Assembly (NCBI RefSeq): GCF_008974325.1
Contig: NZ_BKCG01000006.1
Span: 62,001 to 126,000, forward strand
Length of the DNA stretch: 64,000 nucleotides
Direction: 5' to 3'
DNA from: Patiriisocius marinus
GTDB taxonomy: Bacteria > Bacteroidota > Bacteroidia > Flavobacteriales > Flavobacteriaceae
Under the pieces are notes generated by a model. The model saw only the letters and a program-made list of their open reading frames with translations. It ran no database searches and was not told where the DNA came from. Below are positions 36,001-43,148 of this stretch, piece by piece. Position 1 is the stretch's first letter; each line of letters opens with the position of its first letter. The translations under genes were made by a program, and so were the position numbers.

Positions 36001-36307
36001 TGTTGAAGCACTACAAAATGGAATTTCAGTAGCAATTGCGCCAGAAGGAACCAGAAGCGGAACTCCAGAATTAGGACCATTTAAAAAAGGAGCATTTCAT
36101 CTTGCAATGCAAGCAGGAGTGCCTATAATTCCTATTGTAATTAAAAACGCTTATAAAGCAATGCCTAAAGGGACTAAAGCACTTAGACCTACACATATTG
36201 AAGTTGTTGCATTAGATCCAGTAGATACTAGTTTATGGAAAACTAAAAATATTGATAAACATATAAGTGATGTGAGACAATTATATTTAGACGAATTAAA
36301 TAACTAA
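33074..36307 (+). CDS. Fusion of PlsB-type acyltransferase, HAD-IB phosphatase and PlsC-type acyltransferase
   Basis: The 1077-residue protein carries three enzyme modules. Residues about 1-600 resemble glycerol-3-phosphate acyltransferase PlsB, with H92xxxxD97 (HKTYLD) and EGTRSRTGK at 171. Residues about 625-830 are a HAD-IB hydrolase with the nucleophile block YFDMDRT (D631, D633) and SDSFEDYPL late in the domain. Residues about 860-1077 are a PlsC/AGPAT domain with H919xxxxD924 (HQSAAD) and PEGTRSG at 990. In order these could acylate glycerol 3-phosphate twice and, if the HAD part acts on phosphatidate, yield diacylglycerol for the adjacent WS/DGAT. In mycobacteria, plsB2, a HAD-plsC fusion gene and a WS/DGAT gene lie side by side. 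The HAD substrate is unproven. Confidence 0.9.
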   Translation: MEEIINHPKFKQILKRIAKEQKMDYKEVQKKASKYIKELYAQHQPITKMLAVRGFDYILSRAYQEKIDVDPNGIKKLMKLMRKHSVAFIMTHKTYLDTLVLISTLARYGMPVPYSFGGKNLAFPGLKQIGNSAGLIFIRRSFKDNPIYKASLRHYISTIIDKGDHLTWNIEGTRSRTGKILHPQMGILKYIMDAETQSTKDIKYVPVSIVYDLIPDVKEMTEQAKGTKNKKSENVQEGLNYIRSLGNDFGRAAIRFGDPVAMDETNSVVVPQLEESTYKDKNNLPRFAFELINQASMITPVTTVSLVCHVLLNDFALTKQEIEFKVNKLMEFIGNKRENILLDRGNPIAVSIQKSLNLLQGARIVQKSRAGQRAQYSLSSQEYLPASYYANMAAGHLYHAAFVEMALVKIKDDTSKNRIVHFWEEIMELRNLFKFEFFYTNKAKFSSEIEEELNRFDKNWRAIISDPKKDVSEILKKQNLYVSRALLLTYLEADKVVCHTLNNWDEDDVLKKEVFLELCMFKGKELHWQSRITRLDSVSKPFLENAFLFAENAKLAPTNRKINFKALDKWMTQLDELTERLAYLKSIEVDPSIKVLEQQAKKETLVPESKNDTKARKEIIEEGPHIAAYFDMDRTLINDFSAKKFMTTRLFSGKTTVKEYLTQFMTALAFSVGNRDFEILTKIAALGVKGISEKAFVDLGQTVFEDFLATTIYPESRKLIAKHLEKGHKVVIISAATSYQIMPIANELGITDVYATKMELRNGKFTGRVAEMCWGEGKARAARKHAKKHTIDLAKSYFYSDSFEDYPLFKIVGNPIATNPDTALSQVAFENDWPILRFDEPTTKPVINGLRTGLAIASIYPSAFKGALRGLVTMSKQEAANTTFKSIGDLGTKLAGLDISVKGKHNLTDFRPAVFCFNHQSAADFFIVMKLVRNNITGVAKKELEKSPIGPIFSALGAIYIDRSNKEKAIEAMQPAVEALQNGISVAIAPEGTRSGTPELGPFKKGAFHLAMQAGVPIIPIVIKNAYKAMPKGTKALRPTHIEVVALDPVDTSLWKTKNIDKHISDVRQLYLDELNN

Positions 36308-36332
36308 ATTTAAGGAACCAAAAACGAGGATT

Positions 36333-37334
36333 ATGAAAATGAAAGTAGGTTTATTAGGTGGAGGTTCCTGGGGAACTACAGTAGCATCACTCACTGCTAA
36401 AAATGCAGAAACTGTTTTATGGGCTAGAGATGAAGAAACTGTTAATGAAATAAATAATTACCACACAAACTCTAAATATTTACCCGGAGCATTATTGCAT
36501 AAATCATTAACTGCGACGACCTCTATTGAAGAAGTAGTAAGCACTTCAGATGTATTGATAATGGGAATCCCTTCACAATATTTTAGAAGCGTTTTAAAAG
36601 AAGCTAAACCATTTATTAGACCTTGGATTCCCATTATTAGCTTAGCTAAAGGCCTTGAATTAGGCACTAAGATGAGAATGACCCAGATTATAGAAGAAGA
36701 ACTTCCTGGACATCCAGCTGGTGTACTAACAGGTCCAAATCTTGCTAAAGAAATTCATAGTGGTCAAGCTGCCGCTGCTGTCATTTCAATGGTAGATCAA
36801 ATTATAGCTAAAAAATTACAAGGTATTTTCAACTCGGGTGTTTTTAAAGTATACACTAACAACGATGTTATAGGCTGCGAACTTGGTGGTGCTTTAAAAA
36901 ACATTATGGCCATTGCAACAGGTATGGGAGACGGTGCTGATGCAGGTGACAACACTAAAGCTGCTTTAATCACTAGAGGATTGTCTGAGTTAACACGCTT
37001 AGGTACTGCTATGGGAGGAAAACGTAGAACTTTTGCTGGATTAGCTGGAATGGGGGATTTAGTAGCCACTTGTATGAGTTCTAAAAGTAGAAATCATCAC
37101 GTTGGGTTCCAATTAGGCCAAGGAAAAAGCTTAAATGAAATTATTGCAGAAATGAATGAAGTTGCCGAAGGTGTAAAAACTGCGAAGGCTGTAATGGAAC
37201 TTGCAAGCGATTATAATGTTGATATGCCTATATCTAGAGAAGTGTATAAAGTTCTTTATGAAAGCAATACGGTTTATGAAGCTTTTAAAAGTCTTATTAA
37301 ATTAGAAAGTGGCAGTGAACAAGAACCGGGCTAG
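36333..37334 (+). CDS. gpsA: Glycerol-3-phosphate dehydrogenase, NAD(P)-dependent
   Basis: GpsA reduces dihydroxyacetone phosphate to sn-glycerol 3-phosphate, the backbone for all glycerolipids. The 333-residue protein has the nucleotide-binding GLLGGGSWGTTVA, IISLAKGLE, VLTGPNLAKEI, CELGGALKNIMAIATGMGDG with the catalytic lysine, and GLAGMGDLVATCMS. Length is normal. It ends the storage-lipid operon, 25 bp after the acyltransferase fusion, so backbone supply and acylation are encoded together. The poly-function of the operon suggests it may be the main GpsA or a dedicated second copy; the rest of the genome would tell. Confidence 0.95.
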   Translation: MKMKVGLLGGGSWGTTVASLTAKNAETVLWARDEETVNEINNYHTNSKYLPGALLHKSLTATTSIEEVVSTSDVLIMGIPSQYFRSVLKEAKPFIRPWIPIISLAKGLELGTKMRMTQIIEEELPGHPAGVLTGPNLAKEIHSGQAAAAVISMVDQIIAKKLQGIFNSGVFKVYTNNDVIGCELGGALKNIMAIATGMGDGADAGDNTKAALITRGLSELTRLGTAMGGKRRTFAGLAGMGDLVATCMSSKSRNHHVGFQLGQGKSLNEIIAEMNEVAEGVKTAKAVMELASDYNVDMPISREVYKVLYESNTVYEAFKSLIKLESGSEQEPG

Positions 37335-37414
37335 TCTAAAATTACTATTTGATACAATTTTAAAAAAGTTTTAAAAAAGTTTCTTTATTTATTTTATTCT
37401 TTCAAAAAGACTCT

Positions 37415-37422
37415 TATATTTG
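37415..37422 (+). promoter_or_regulatory. tRNA-Ser -7 box
   Basis: TATATTTG followed by C lies 37 bp before the tRNA, matching TAnnTTTG. Confidence 0.55.
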
Positions 37423-37459
37423 CAGCCGCATTCAGGCAAATAGCTTGGATAGACACTTT

Positions 37460-37544
37460 GGAGAGTTGGCAGAGTGGTCGAATGCGGCAGTCTTGAAAAC
37501 TGTTGAGGGTCACACCTCCAGGGGTTCGAATCCCTTACTCTCCG
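37460..37544 (+). tRNA. tRNA-Ser (anticodon UGA)
   Basis: The 85-base gene has a 7-bp acceptor stem, GGAGAGT (37460-37466) with ACTCTCC (37537-37543), a discriminator G, an anticodon loop CTTGAAA with TGA at 37494-37496, a long variable arm (GAGGGTCACACCTC) as expected for a class II serine tRNA, and a T-arm with GGTTCGAATCC. CCA is not encoded. A promoter box and a terminator bracket it. Confidence 0.97.
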
Positions 37545-37552
37545 CATTAATT

Positions 37553-37585
37553 AAATGCTTCACATCTACGATGTGAAGCATTTTT
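37553..37585 (+). terminator. tRNA-Ser terminator
   Basis: A perfect 14-bp stem (37553-37566 with 37570-37583; arm AAATGCTTCACATC) has a 3-base loop and runs into TTTTT. Confidence 0.9.
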
Positions 37586-37634
37586 AGTTTTAGATGTTTT
37601 TTACTTCTTTTTGTTTTCTTTAGGAGATGGAAAT

Positions 37635-37669
37635 AAAAAATGCTCCAACCAAAGGCTGAAGCATTTTTT
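37635..37669 (-). terminator. Terminator of the lipid A acyltransferase gene
   Basis: AAAAAATGCT (37635-37644) pairs with AGCATTTTTT (37660-37669). A and T runs flank both arms, so it can stop transcripts from either side. Confidence 0.7.
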
Positions 37670-37688
37670 ATTTTTTTTTATCTACACG

Positions 37689-38576
37689 CTACTCATCAAG
37701 CCCTTTTACAAATTTGAAACGCTTATGCGTCCAGAAATAATACTCTGGAGCTATGTCAATTTGCTTTTGCAATAGATTTGCAAAAGTATCGGTTAACTCA
37801 AAATCTTTATGCTCTCGAGGGGTCTCTGTTATTATTGTAAAAGTAGATTCGTAATATCCTCGCTTTATTTTCTTAGTTCCTAAAAATAATAATGGAAGAT
37901 TATGCTCCTTTGCAATCGTTTCAACTCCTGTAAAAAAAGGTGTTTTTACGTTGAAAAATTTCGCCCAGTGTTTATTTCTATTATTAGATGGAGATTGATC
38001 CATAATAAAACCGAAGAGCACTGCCTTATCGTGCGTCCCTTTCATTACCTCTGCAATCTTAGTTTTCGCCTCTTTATTAACTACTAGCGTCGTTTTCCAC
38101 TTACCGCGTATATCTCGTATTAATTTATCGAAATGCTTATTCTTTATTCTTTTGTAAATTCCATAGCCTTTATTATCATAGTGAGAATGCAATGACAATA
38201 CCCATTCGTAACTAGCATAATGACCTAAGCAAAGGATCAAATCTCTATTATGGTTCATAAACTTTCCAGCTACTTCCATATTTGTAAAGGTATAACGCTT
38301 TCTCATTTCGGTTTCCGAAATAGACATCGTCTTTATCATTTCAATAAAAATATCACAGAAATGATGATAAAATTTACGCTCAGTAGTTTTTAGTTTTTCA
38401 GCTGAAATATCTGGATAAGCAATTTTTATATTATTTCTAACTACTTTTTTTCTATATCCAATAACGTGATAAATTAAAACAAAAGCGATGTCCGAGATTA
38501 TATACAATGCTCTAAAAGGAAATTTAGACAGCACCCACATTAACGGATACACTAATATAAAGATGAGTAATTGCAT
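37689..38576 (-). CDS. Lipid A acyltransferase (LpxL/HtrB family)
   Basis: The family adds secondary acyl chains to lipid A at the inner membrane. The protein (295 residues) has an N-terminal membrane helix, the LpxL block YRKKVVRNNIKIAYPD, the catalytic H119xxxxE124 in LGHYASYEW, IYKRIKNKHFD and the FIMDQSPSNNRN-WAKFF block with FFTGVE. The longest frame starts at a TTG (38603) that sits within the probable -7 box, so I use the ATG at 38576 (MQLLIFILVYP). It stands alone on the minus strand. I am confident of the family; the acyl acceptor position cannot be told. Confidence 0.9.
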   Translation of the reverse strand: MQLLIFILVYPLMWVLSKFPFRALYIISDIAFVLIYHVIGYRKKVVRNNIKIAYPDISAEKLKTTERKFYHHFCDIFIEMIKTMSISETEMRKRYTFTNMEVAGKFMNHNRDLILCLGHYASYEWVLSLHSHYDNKGYGIYKRIKNKHFDKLIRDIRGKWKTTLVVNKEAKTKIAEVMKGTHDKAVLFGFIMDQSPSNNRNKHWAKFFNVKTPFFTGVETIAKEHNLPLLFLGTKKIKRGYYESTFTIITETPREHKDFELTDTFANLLQKQIDIAPEYYFWTHKRFKFVKGLDE

Positions 38577-38600
38577 GTGGTTATATTTTTTCAGAAGCCG

Positions 38601-38608
38601 CAAATATA
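38601..38608 (-). promoter_or_regulatory. -7 box of the lipid A acyltransferase gene
   Basis: The minus strand reads TATATTTG, 24 bp before the ATG at 38576, followed by C. Confidence 0.5.
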
Positions 38609-38724
38609 GACAACTAGTAACTAGTATTTAATCAAATAGATGCTGCTTACTTATTAATAATAAATAGCTTGATGTTTACTTCGGAAATATTAAAACAACA
38701 AACAACAGGAAATTTTCCCACAAC

Positions 38725-38754
38725 TTGGAATTAATCCAAATTACACTATCTTTG
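38725..38754 (+). promoter_or_regulatory. Consensus promoter of the exonuclease/GIY-YIG gene
   Basis: TTG (38725-38727), exactly 19 bp, then TATCTTTG (38747-38754): the full Bacteroidota consensus. Only 4 bp lie between the box and the start codon, so the message should begin at or beside the GTG. Confidence 0.7.
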
Positions 38755-38758
38755 AAAT

Positions 38759-40165
38759 GTGAATTTAAAAACAGCAAAATATACCGTAATTGATGTAGAA
38801 ACAACCGGAAATGTTCGAAATGGACGAATGACGGAAATTTGTATTATCACTATTGAAAATATGGAAATTACAGATGTGTATTCATCTTTAATAAATCCTG
38901 AAGAATATATTCCTCGCAATATTATTGCGCTTACAGGAATAACTAATGAAATGGTTGCAGACGCGCCTAAGTTTCATGAAATTGCCCATATTATTGAAGA
39001 GAAAACTTGCGATGCTATTTTTGTTGCACACAACGTTAATTTTGATTTTGGCTTTCTAGCTAAAGAGTTTAAATTTTTAGGAGATAAATTTCTTAGAAAA
39101 AAACTATGTACTGTTAGGCTATCAAGAAAACTAATTCCTGGCTTGCCTTCATATAGTTTAGGGAAGCTTTGCAGATCTGTTGGCATATCTTTGAATGGTG
39201 CCCACAGAGCTGAAGCTGATACACGTGCAACCACTACCCTATTTTTTAAATTAATGAATCTAGATATTGAACAAGAGTTTGAAGTGTTCAATAACTTTTT
39301 ACATAAATCGTCTAGACAAGCAACGCTCCCACCACATATTAGCACAGAAGATTTTAATAAATTACCAACAAGCACGGGAATTTATCTTTTTAAGGACAAA
39401 CAAGAGAAAATTATCTATGTTGGTAAAGCTAAAAACATACAATCGAGAGTACTATCTCATTTGTATTCTAAAACTCAAAAGTCTATTGATCAATGTACTG
39501 AAACCTATCATTTAGATTTTGTTGAAACTGGAAATGAATTATGCGCCCTACTTTTAGAAGCAGATTATATTAAGAAATATTATCCGAAATTTAATAAAGC
39601 ACAAAAGCGTCCTGTAAACACATTTCAGGTTATTTCATATATAAATCAACGTGGTATTATGCAATTAGCTGTTGGTAAAACGAAGAGCACTATCAATTCA
39701 GTTGCTACAATTTACAGCCAAGTTGTGGGAATTGAAACGTTAATTAAAGTTTGTGAAACATTTAATCTTTGCCCAAAATACTGCTCACTACAAACTACTA
39801 ATGAACCATGTTCTCATTATAAAATTAAAGATTGTAATGGTATCTGTTCAGGAGATGAAGAAGTTGAAGTTTACAATAACCGAGTTAGAAACGCATTAAA
39901 ACATCTGGAAGCTAATCGTGAAACTTATATTATTAAACACGACGGCAGGACTCCAGATGAAACTGCTATCATTTTAGTAGAACAAGGAGAATATAAAGGC
40001 TTTGGATTCATTGAAAATGACAATACAATCAACAATTTCGATGATTTTTCAAGTTACATAACCCGATATGAAAACACCTACCACACTACTAAATTGATTG
40101 CTAGTTTTGTAAAAACTAATAGTATAAGCAATAAAATTATACATCAAGAATTAGTTATGGAATGA
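38759..40165 (+). CDS. DEDD exonuclease fused to a GIY-YIG nuclease domain
   Basis: The 468-residue protein opens with a DnaQ-like 3'-5' exonuclease (about 8-175): YTVIDVETTG with D12 and E14, HNVNFDFGFL and HRAEADTRATTTLFF. A GIY-YIG domain follows (about 200-285): STGIYLFKDKQEKIIYVGKAKNI, as at the UvrC N-terminus, then a C-terminal part with Cys pairs (CPKYCSLQTTNEPCSHYKI-DCNGICSG). This fusion is known in Bacteroidota and Actinobacteria and is thought to act in DNA repair. The start is GTG at 38759; an in-frame TGA lies two codons upstream and the DVE motif begins at residue 12, so no other start fits and the mRNA is probably leaderless. Confidence 0.88.
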   Translation: MNLKTAKYTVIDVETTGNVRNGRMTEICIITIENMEITDVYSSLINPEEYIPRNIIALTGITNEMVADAPKFHEIAHIIEEKTCDAIFVAHNVNFDFGFLAKEFKFLGDKFLRKKLCTVRLSRKLIPGLPSYSLGKLCRSVGISLNGAHRAEADTRATTTLFFKLMNLDIEQEFEVFNNFLHKSSRQATLPPHISTEDFNKLPTSTGIYLFKDKQEKIIYVGKAKNIQSRVLSHLYSKTQKSIDQCTETYHLDFVETGNELCALLLEADYIKKYYPKFNKAQKRPVNTFQVISYINQRGIMQLAVGKTKSTINSVATIYSQVVGIETLIKVCETFNLCPKYCSLQTTNEPCSHYKIKDCNGICSGDEEVEVYNNRVRNALKHLEANRETYIIKHDGRTPDETAIILVEQGEYKGFGFIENDNTINNFDDFSSYITRYENTYHTTKLIASFVKTNSISNKIIHQELVME

Positions 40166-40235
40166 ACCCTAATTTCGAAAGTAACATAACAAATTACAAA
40201 CCATTCATATTTCAGAAATGAATATTGCTGAAATA

Positions 40236-40808
40236 TTAAATACTTAAAGAAACAGCTAAAATAAGTTGATCTGGCCTAGTATCAACTCGCGTTTGAGTGA
40301 ACTCATTTAAATTAGCTTCATTCTCATTTAAACCGCGCTCATATCGAAGATCGATACCAATAGCTTCAATATTAAGTCCAATACCCACTTGCAAACCAAC
40401 CGTAAAATCTTCTTGAGCATTCTCAATTGAGAAATCACCAAAGTCAGTATCTAAAATATATTGCAAGGAAGGTCCAGCAAAAACTGAAAGATGTTGTAGA
40501 AAATCAAACCCTATTAAAATAGGCGCGTCTAGCTTATCTATGGTTAAGTTAGCTCTCGAATATTCACTTTTAGTATGCGTGTATTTTAGTTCGGGTCTTA
40601 TAAAAATTTTACCAAAATCTGCTTTTCCAAAAAGCCCCAAATGATACCCTACATTTCGTGATGGGTTTTCAGCAACGTTTGTCGTTTCATCAATTAGCTC
40701 ACCATTTGACGCAAAATTAACCCCGGCCAAAATACCCAAACCACTCTCTTGTTGACTCCATATAAGAGTTGGAAAAAATAAAAGAACAAAAGCAAATTTC
40801 TTCAACAT
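40236..40808 (-). CDS. PorT-family outer-membrane beta-barrel protein
   Basis: The protein (190 residues from the ATG at 40808) has a signal peptide (MLKKFAFVLLFFPTLIWSQ) and an eight-stranded-barrel pattern of the OMP_b-brl_2/PorT family: GLGILAGVNFASNG, VGYHLGLFGKADFGKIFIRPELKYTH, LSVFAGPSLQYILDTDFG, VGLQVGIGLNIEAIGIDLRYERG and a C-terminal LILAVSLSI strand. In-frame ATGs at 40832 and 40817 would lengthen the N-terminus by up to eight residues. It is a small outer-membrane protein without visible ligand motif, on its own transcript. Confidence 0.8.
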   Translation of the reverse strand: MLKKFAFVLLFFPTLIWSQQESGLGILAGVNFASNGELIDETTNVAENPSRNVGYHLGLFGKADFGKIFIRPELKYTHTKSEYSRANLTIDKLDAPILIGFDFLQHLSVFAGPSLQYILDTDFGDFSIENAQEDFTVGLQVGIGLNIEAIGIDLRYERGLNENEANLNEFTQTRVDTRPDQLILAVSLSI

Positions 40809-41076
40809 AGTAATCATTTCAATTTTATACATAACAATGAGTTTCTTTATAAAACTACAAATTGAATTAATTAGTATTTAAAACTAATTAAATTGGCATT
40901 ACCATTAAGTAACCCTAACCTTAAACGAAGTGTAGGCTATGTTACAAATTCATTAACACTAGGTGTTAAGACTTTCTCAATTAGCATTTCTATGTGATAG
41001 TTTACTATACTAACTTCTTAATTTTATATCATTATTAATCCTCTGAAACTATCAATTCAGAAAAAAACATATAACT

Positions 41077-41562
41077 ATGAAAACTACATTGGAAGAAGCA
41101 AAACAAGAAAATCATAAAAATCTAGTTTCAAATTTACAAGGGTTACTAGAAAAGAACTATGATGCAGAATTAGGATTTAAAAATGCATTACTTAATGCAG
41201 AAAGTCCGCTACTTAAAACATATTTAAAAAAACAAAGTGCACAACGCGCGCGTTTTGCAACGGAACTCGATAATCAAATTAGATCATTAAACGAAACTCC
41301 TATCGAATCTGGAAGTGTTACAGGATCTTTACACCGCACGTGGATGGATATTAAAAACACTTTTACAGGAGAAAATGACGAAGCTGTTTTAGAAGAATGT
41401 ATTCGTGGTGAGAAAGCAAGTGTAAATGCTTATCAAGAAACATTAAAAGAGAACAATTTTCCACCTCAAATTTCATCATTACTAACAAAACAAGCTGATG
41501 AAATTAACAAAACACTATCTTCTGTAAAAAGATTAGAAGATGTAACAGATGCTTGGAGCTAA
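41077..41562 (+). CDS. PA2169-family four-helix-bundle protein (DUF2383)
   Basis: The 161-residue protein is all-helical and ferritin-like in size. The conserved parts are NLVSNLQGLLEKNYDAELGFKNAL, the helix with LKTYLKKQSAQRARFATEL, GSVTGSLHRTWMDIKNTF and ECIRGEKASVNAYQETL, which match the DUF2383 family. These are stress-related helical bundles of unknown biochemistry, often starvation- or membrane-stress-induced in Bacteroidota. A strong terminator follows directly. Confidence 0.82.
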   Translation: MKTTLEEAKQENHKNLVSNLQGLLEKNYDAELGFKNALLNAESPLLKTYLKKQSAQRARFATELDNQIRSLNETPIESGSVTGSLHRTWMDIKNTFTGENDEAVLEECIRGEKASVNAYQETLKENNFPPQISSLLTKQADEINKTLSSVKRLEDVTDAWS

Positions 41563-41580
41563 TTAGATAGCGAAGTATTT

Positions 41581-41618
41581 AAATCCCTCAACAAATTCTG
41601 TTGAGGGATTTTTTTTTC
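41581..41618 (+). terminator. Terminator of the DUF2383 gene
   Basis: A perfect 13-bp stem (arm AAATCCCTCAACA at 41581-41593 with 41599-41611) has a 5-base loop, then a run of T. Confidence 0.92.
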
Positions 41619-41693
41619 TTTGTTTTAAAAATAGAAGCAAAGAAAGCCTTATTTTTACTGTACAAATTACTATGCGTACATAATAAATTTCCT

Positions 41694-42665
41694 ATGGATA
41701 AAAATAAATTTACAAAAGACCTAAAACTTCCTATTGTTGCTGCCCCAATGTTTTTAATATCGGGACCAGAGCTTGTAATCGCTGCTTGTAAAAGTGGTAT
41801 AGTAGGAACATTCCCTGCATTAAACCAACGTACAACAGAAGGTTTTGAAGAATGGGTTGTACAAATTAAAACAGAACTTGAAGCTTGGGAGAAAGAAACT
41901 GGTAAAAAAGCTGCACCATTTGGTGTTAACTTAATTGTCCATATGACGAACCCTCGTGTTGAAGCCGATTTAAAAGTTTGTGTAAAACATAAAGTTCCGT
42001 TGATTATTACATCGCTTGGAGCTATTTCTATGGTTGTAGATGCTGTACATAGTTATGGTGGATTAATATTTCACGACGTAATTAAAAGGCGTCACGCAGA
42101 AAAAGCTATCGAAGCTGGTGTTGATGGTCTTATTTTAGTTTGTGCAGGAGCTGGTGGACACGCCGGTACTTTAAATCCAGTTCCTTTTATAAACGAAATC
42201 AAATCTATTTTTGATGGATTTATTTTATTATCAGGAACATTAAGTACTGGACAAGATGTTGCTAGTGCTATGCAAATGGGTGCAGATTTAGCATATATGG
42301 GAACTCGCTTTATAAATACAAAAGAAAGTCTTGCAACAGATGAATATAGAGATATGATTATCGATAGTGAAACTAACGACGTTACTTATACTGCAGCAAT
42401 TAGCGGTGTTGCTGCTAACTTTTTACAGAAAAGTCTAGACAAAGCTGGAGTAACTGATGAGCAATTAAAAAGCACTAAAAAAGTAGATTTTGGTAAAGAG
42501 CTTGATACCGAAGCTAAAGCTTGGAAAACTATCTGGAGTGCAGGACAAGGTGTAACTAGTATACACGACGACCCTTCAATGGCAGATTTAATTGACACTA
42601 TGAAAAATCAATTCAGAGATGCAATTACAAAACAAGCTACATTACTTGATAAATATGGTGCCTAG
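41694..42665 (+). CDS. Nitronate monooxygenase family protein
   Basis: These FMN TIM-barrel enzymes (2-nitropropane dioxygenase family) oxidise alkyl nitronates; close relatives act in fatty-acid or polyketide metabolism. The 323-residue protein has LPIVAAPMFLISGPELVIAACKSGIVGTFPALN, APFGVNLIVH, ITSLGA, DVIKRRHAEKAIEAGVDGLILVCAGAGGHAG with the FMN-site GGHAG, LSGTLSTGQDVASAMQMGADLAYMGTRF. I use the ATG at 41694 (MDKNKFTKD); the open frame extends upstream through the terminator of the previous gene, so that part is not coding. Confidence 0.9.
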   Translation: MDKNKFTKDLKLPIVAAPMFLISGPELVIAACKSGIVGTFPALNQRTTEGFEEWVVQIKTELEAWEKETGKKAAPFGVNLIVHMTNPRVEADLKVCVKHKVPLIITSLGAISMVVDAVHSYGGLIFHDVIKRRHAEKAIEAGVDGLILVCAGAGGHAGTLNPVPFINEIKSIFDGFILLSGTLSTGQDVASAMQMGADLAYMGTRFINTKESLATDEYRDMIIDSETNDVTYTAAISGVAANFLQKSLDKAGVTDEQLKSTKKVDFGKELDTEAKAWKTIWSAGQGVTSIHDDPSMADLIDTMKNQFRDAITKQATLLDKYGA

Positions 42666-42692
42666 TTAAAAGTAACTGTTTCAATATAAAAT

Positions 42693-42724
42693 AAATGCCT
42701 AAGATAAAAATCTTAGGCATTTTT
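42693..42724 (+). terminator. Terminator of the nitronate monooxygenase gene
   Basis: A perfect 13-bp stem (AAATGCCTAAGAT at 42693-42705 with 42710-42722) has an AAAA loop, then TTT. Confidence 0.9.
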
Positions 42725-42748
42725 GATTTTAGTATTTCAAATGTAAAT

Positions 42749-43126
42749 CTAATTAACTTTAATAAAATTTAGAATTTCATCCATAACATCACTCTTAGCG
42801 TGAACTGTAAAGTTATTTCCATTTGTTTCTATTATTTCACAGTTAATTTTCTTCCCAATTACACTACTAACATCCTGAGTATGATTTAATATTTCAATAT
42901 ACGTCATAGTATAATTGCACTCAGATGTCCAATCAATAGAAGTCTTAATGATAATATTGTCATAAGGATTAGTTTCAATCTGTAGGTTTTCTTTTCTAAT
43001 AATTTTTTCTTTCCTACCCTCTTTTAAATATCTAAATTCACCTGTTTTAAAGTCAATACAACTTCTATTTTGAGAATAACTATGTACTGAAAGAAGTGTA
43101 AAAATTAAGACAAATATATGTTTCAT
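42749..43126 (-). CDS. Secreted protein of unknown function
   Basis: I do not recognise this 125-residue protein. It has a clear signal peptide (MKHIFVLIFTLLSVHSYSQ) and a small mature domain with two or three cysteines (RSCIDFKTGEF, SECNYTMTYIEI, KKINCEII) and alternating beta-strand pattern. It starts 22 bp after the S9 peptidase stop on the same strand, so it may be co-transcribed with it. The mature part resembles short periplasmic proteins common in flavobacteria. Confidence 0.6.
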   Translation of the reverse strand: MKHIFVLIFTLLSVHSYSQNRSCIDFKTGEFRYLKEGRKEKIIRKENLQIETNPYDNIIIKTSIDWTSECNYTMTYIEILNHTQDVSSVIGKKINCEIIETNGNNFTVHAKSDVMDEILNFIKVN

Positions 43127-43148
43127 AATATTTTAACTTGAATCGTTA

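Noticed and set aside
41601-41693. N-terminal extension of the nitronate monooxygenase
   Set aside because: It begins inside the terminator of the previous gene and encodes residues unlike the family.
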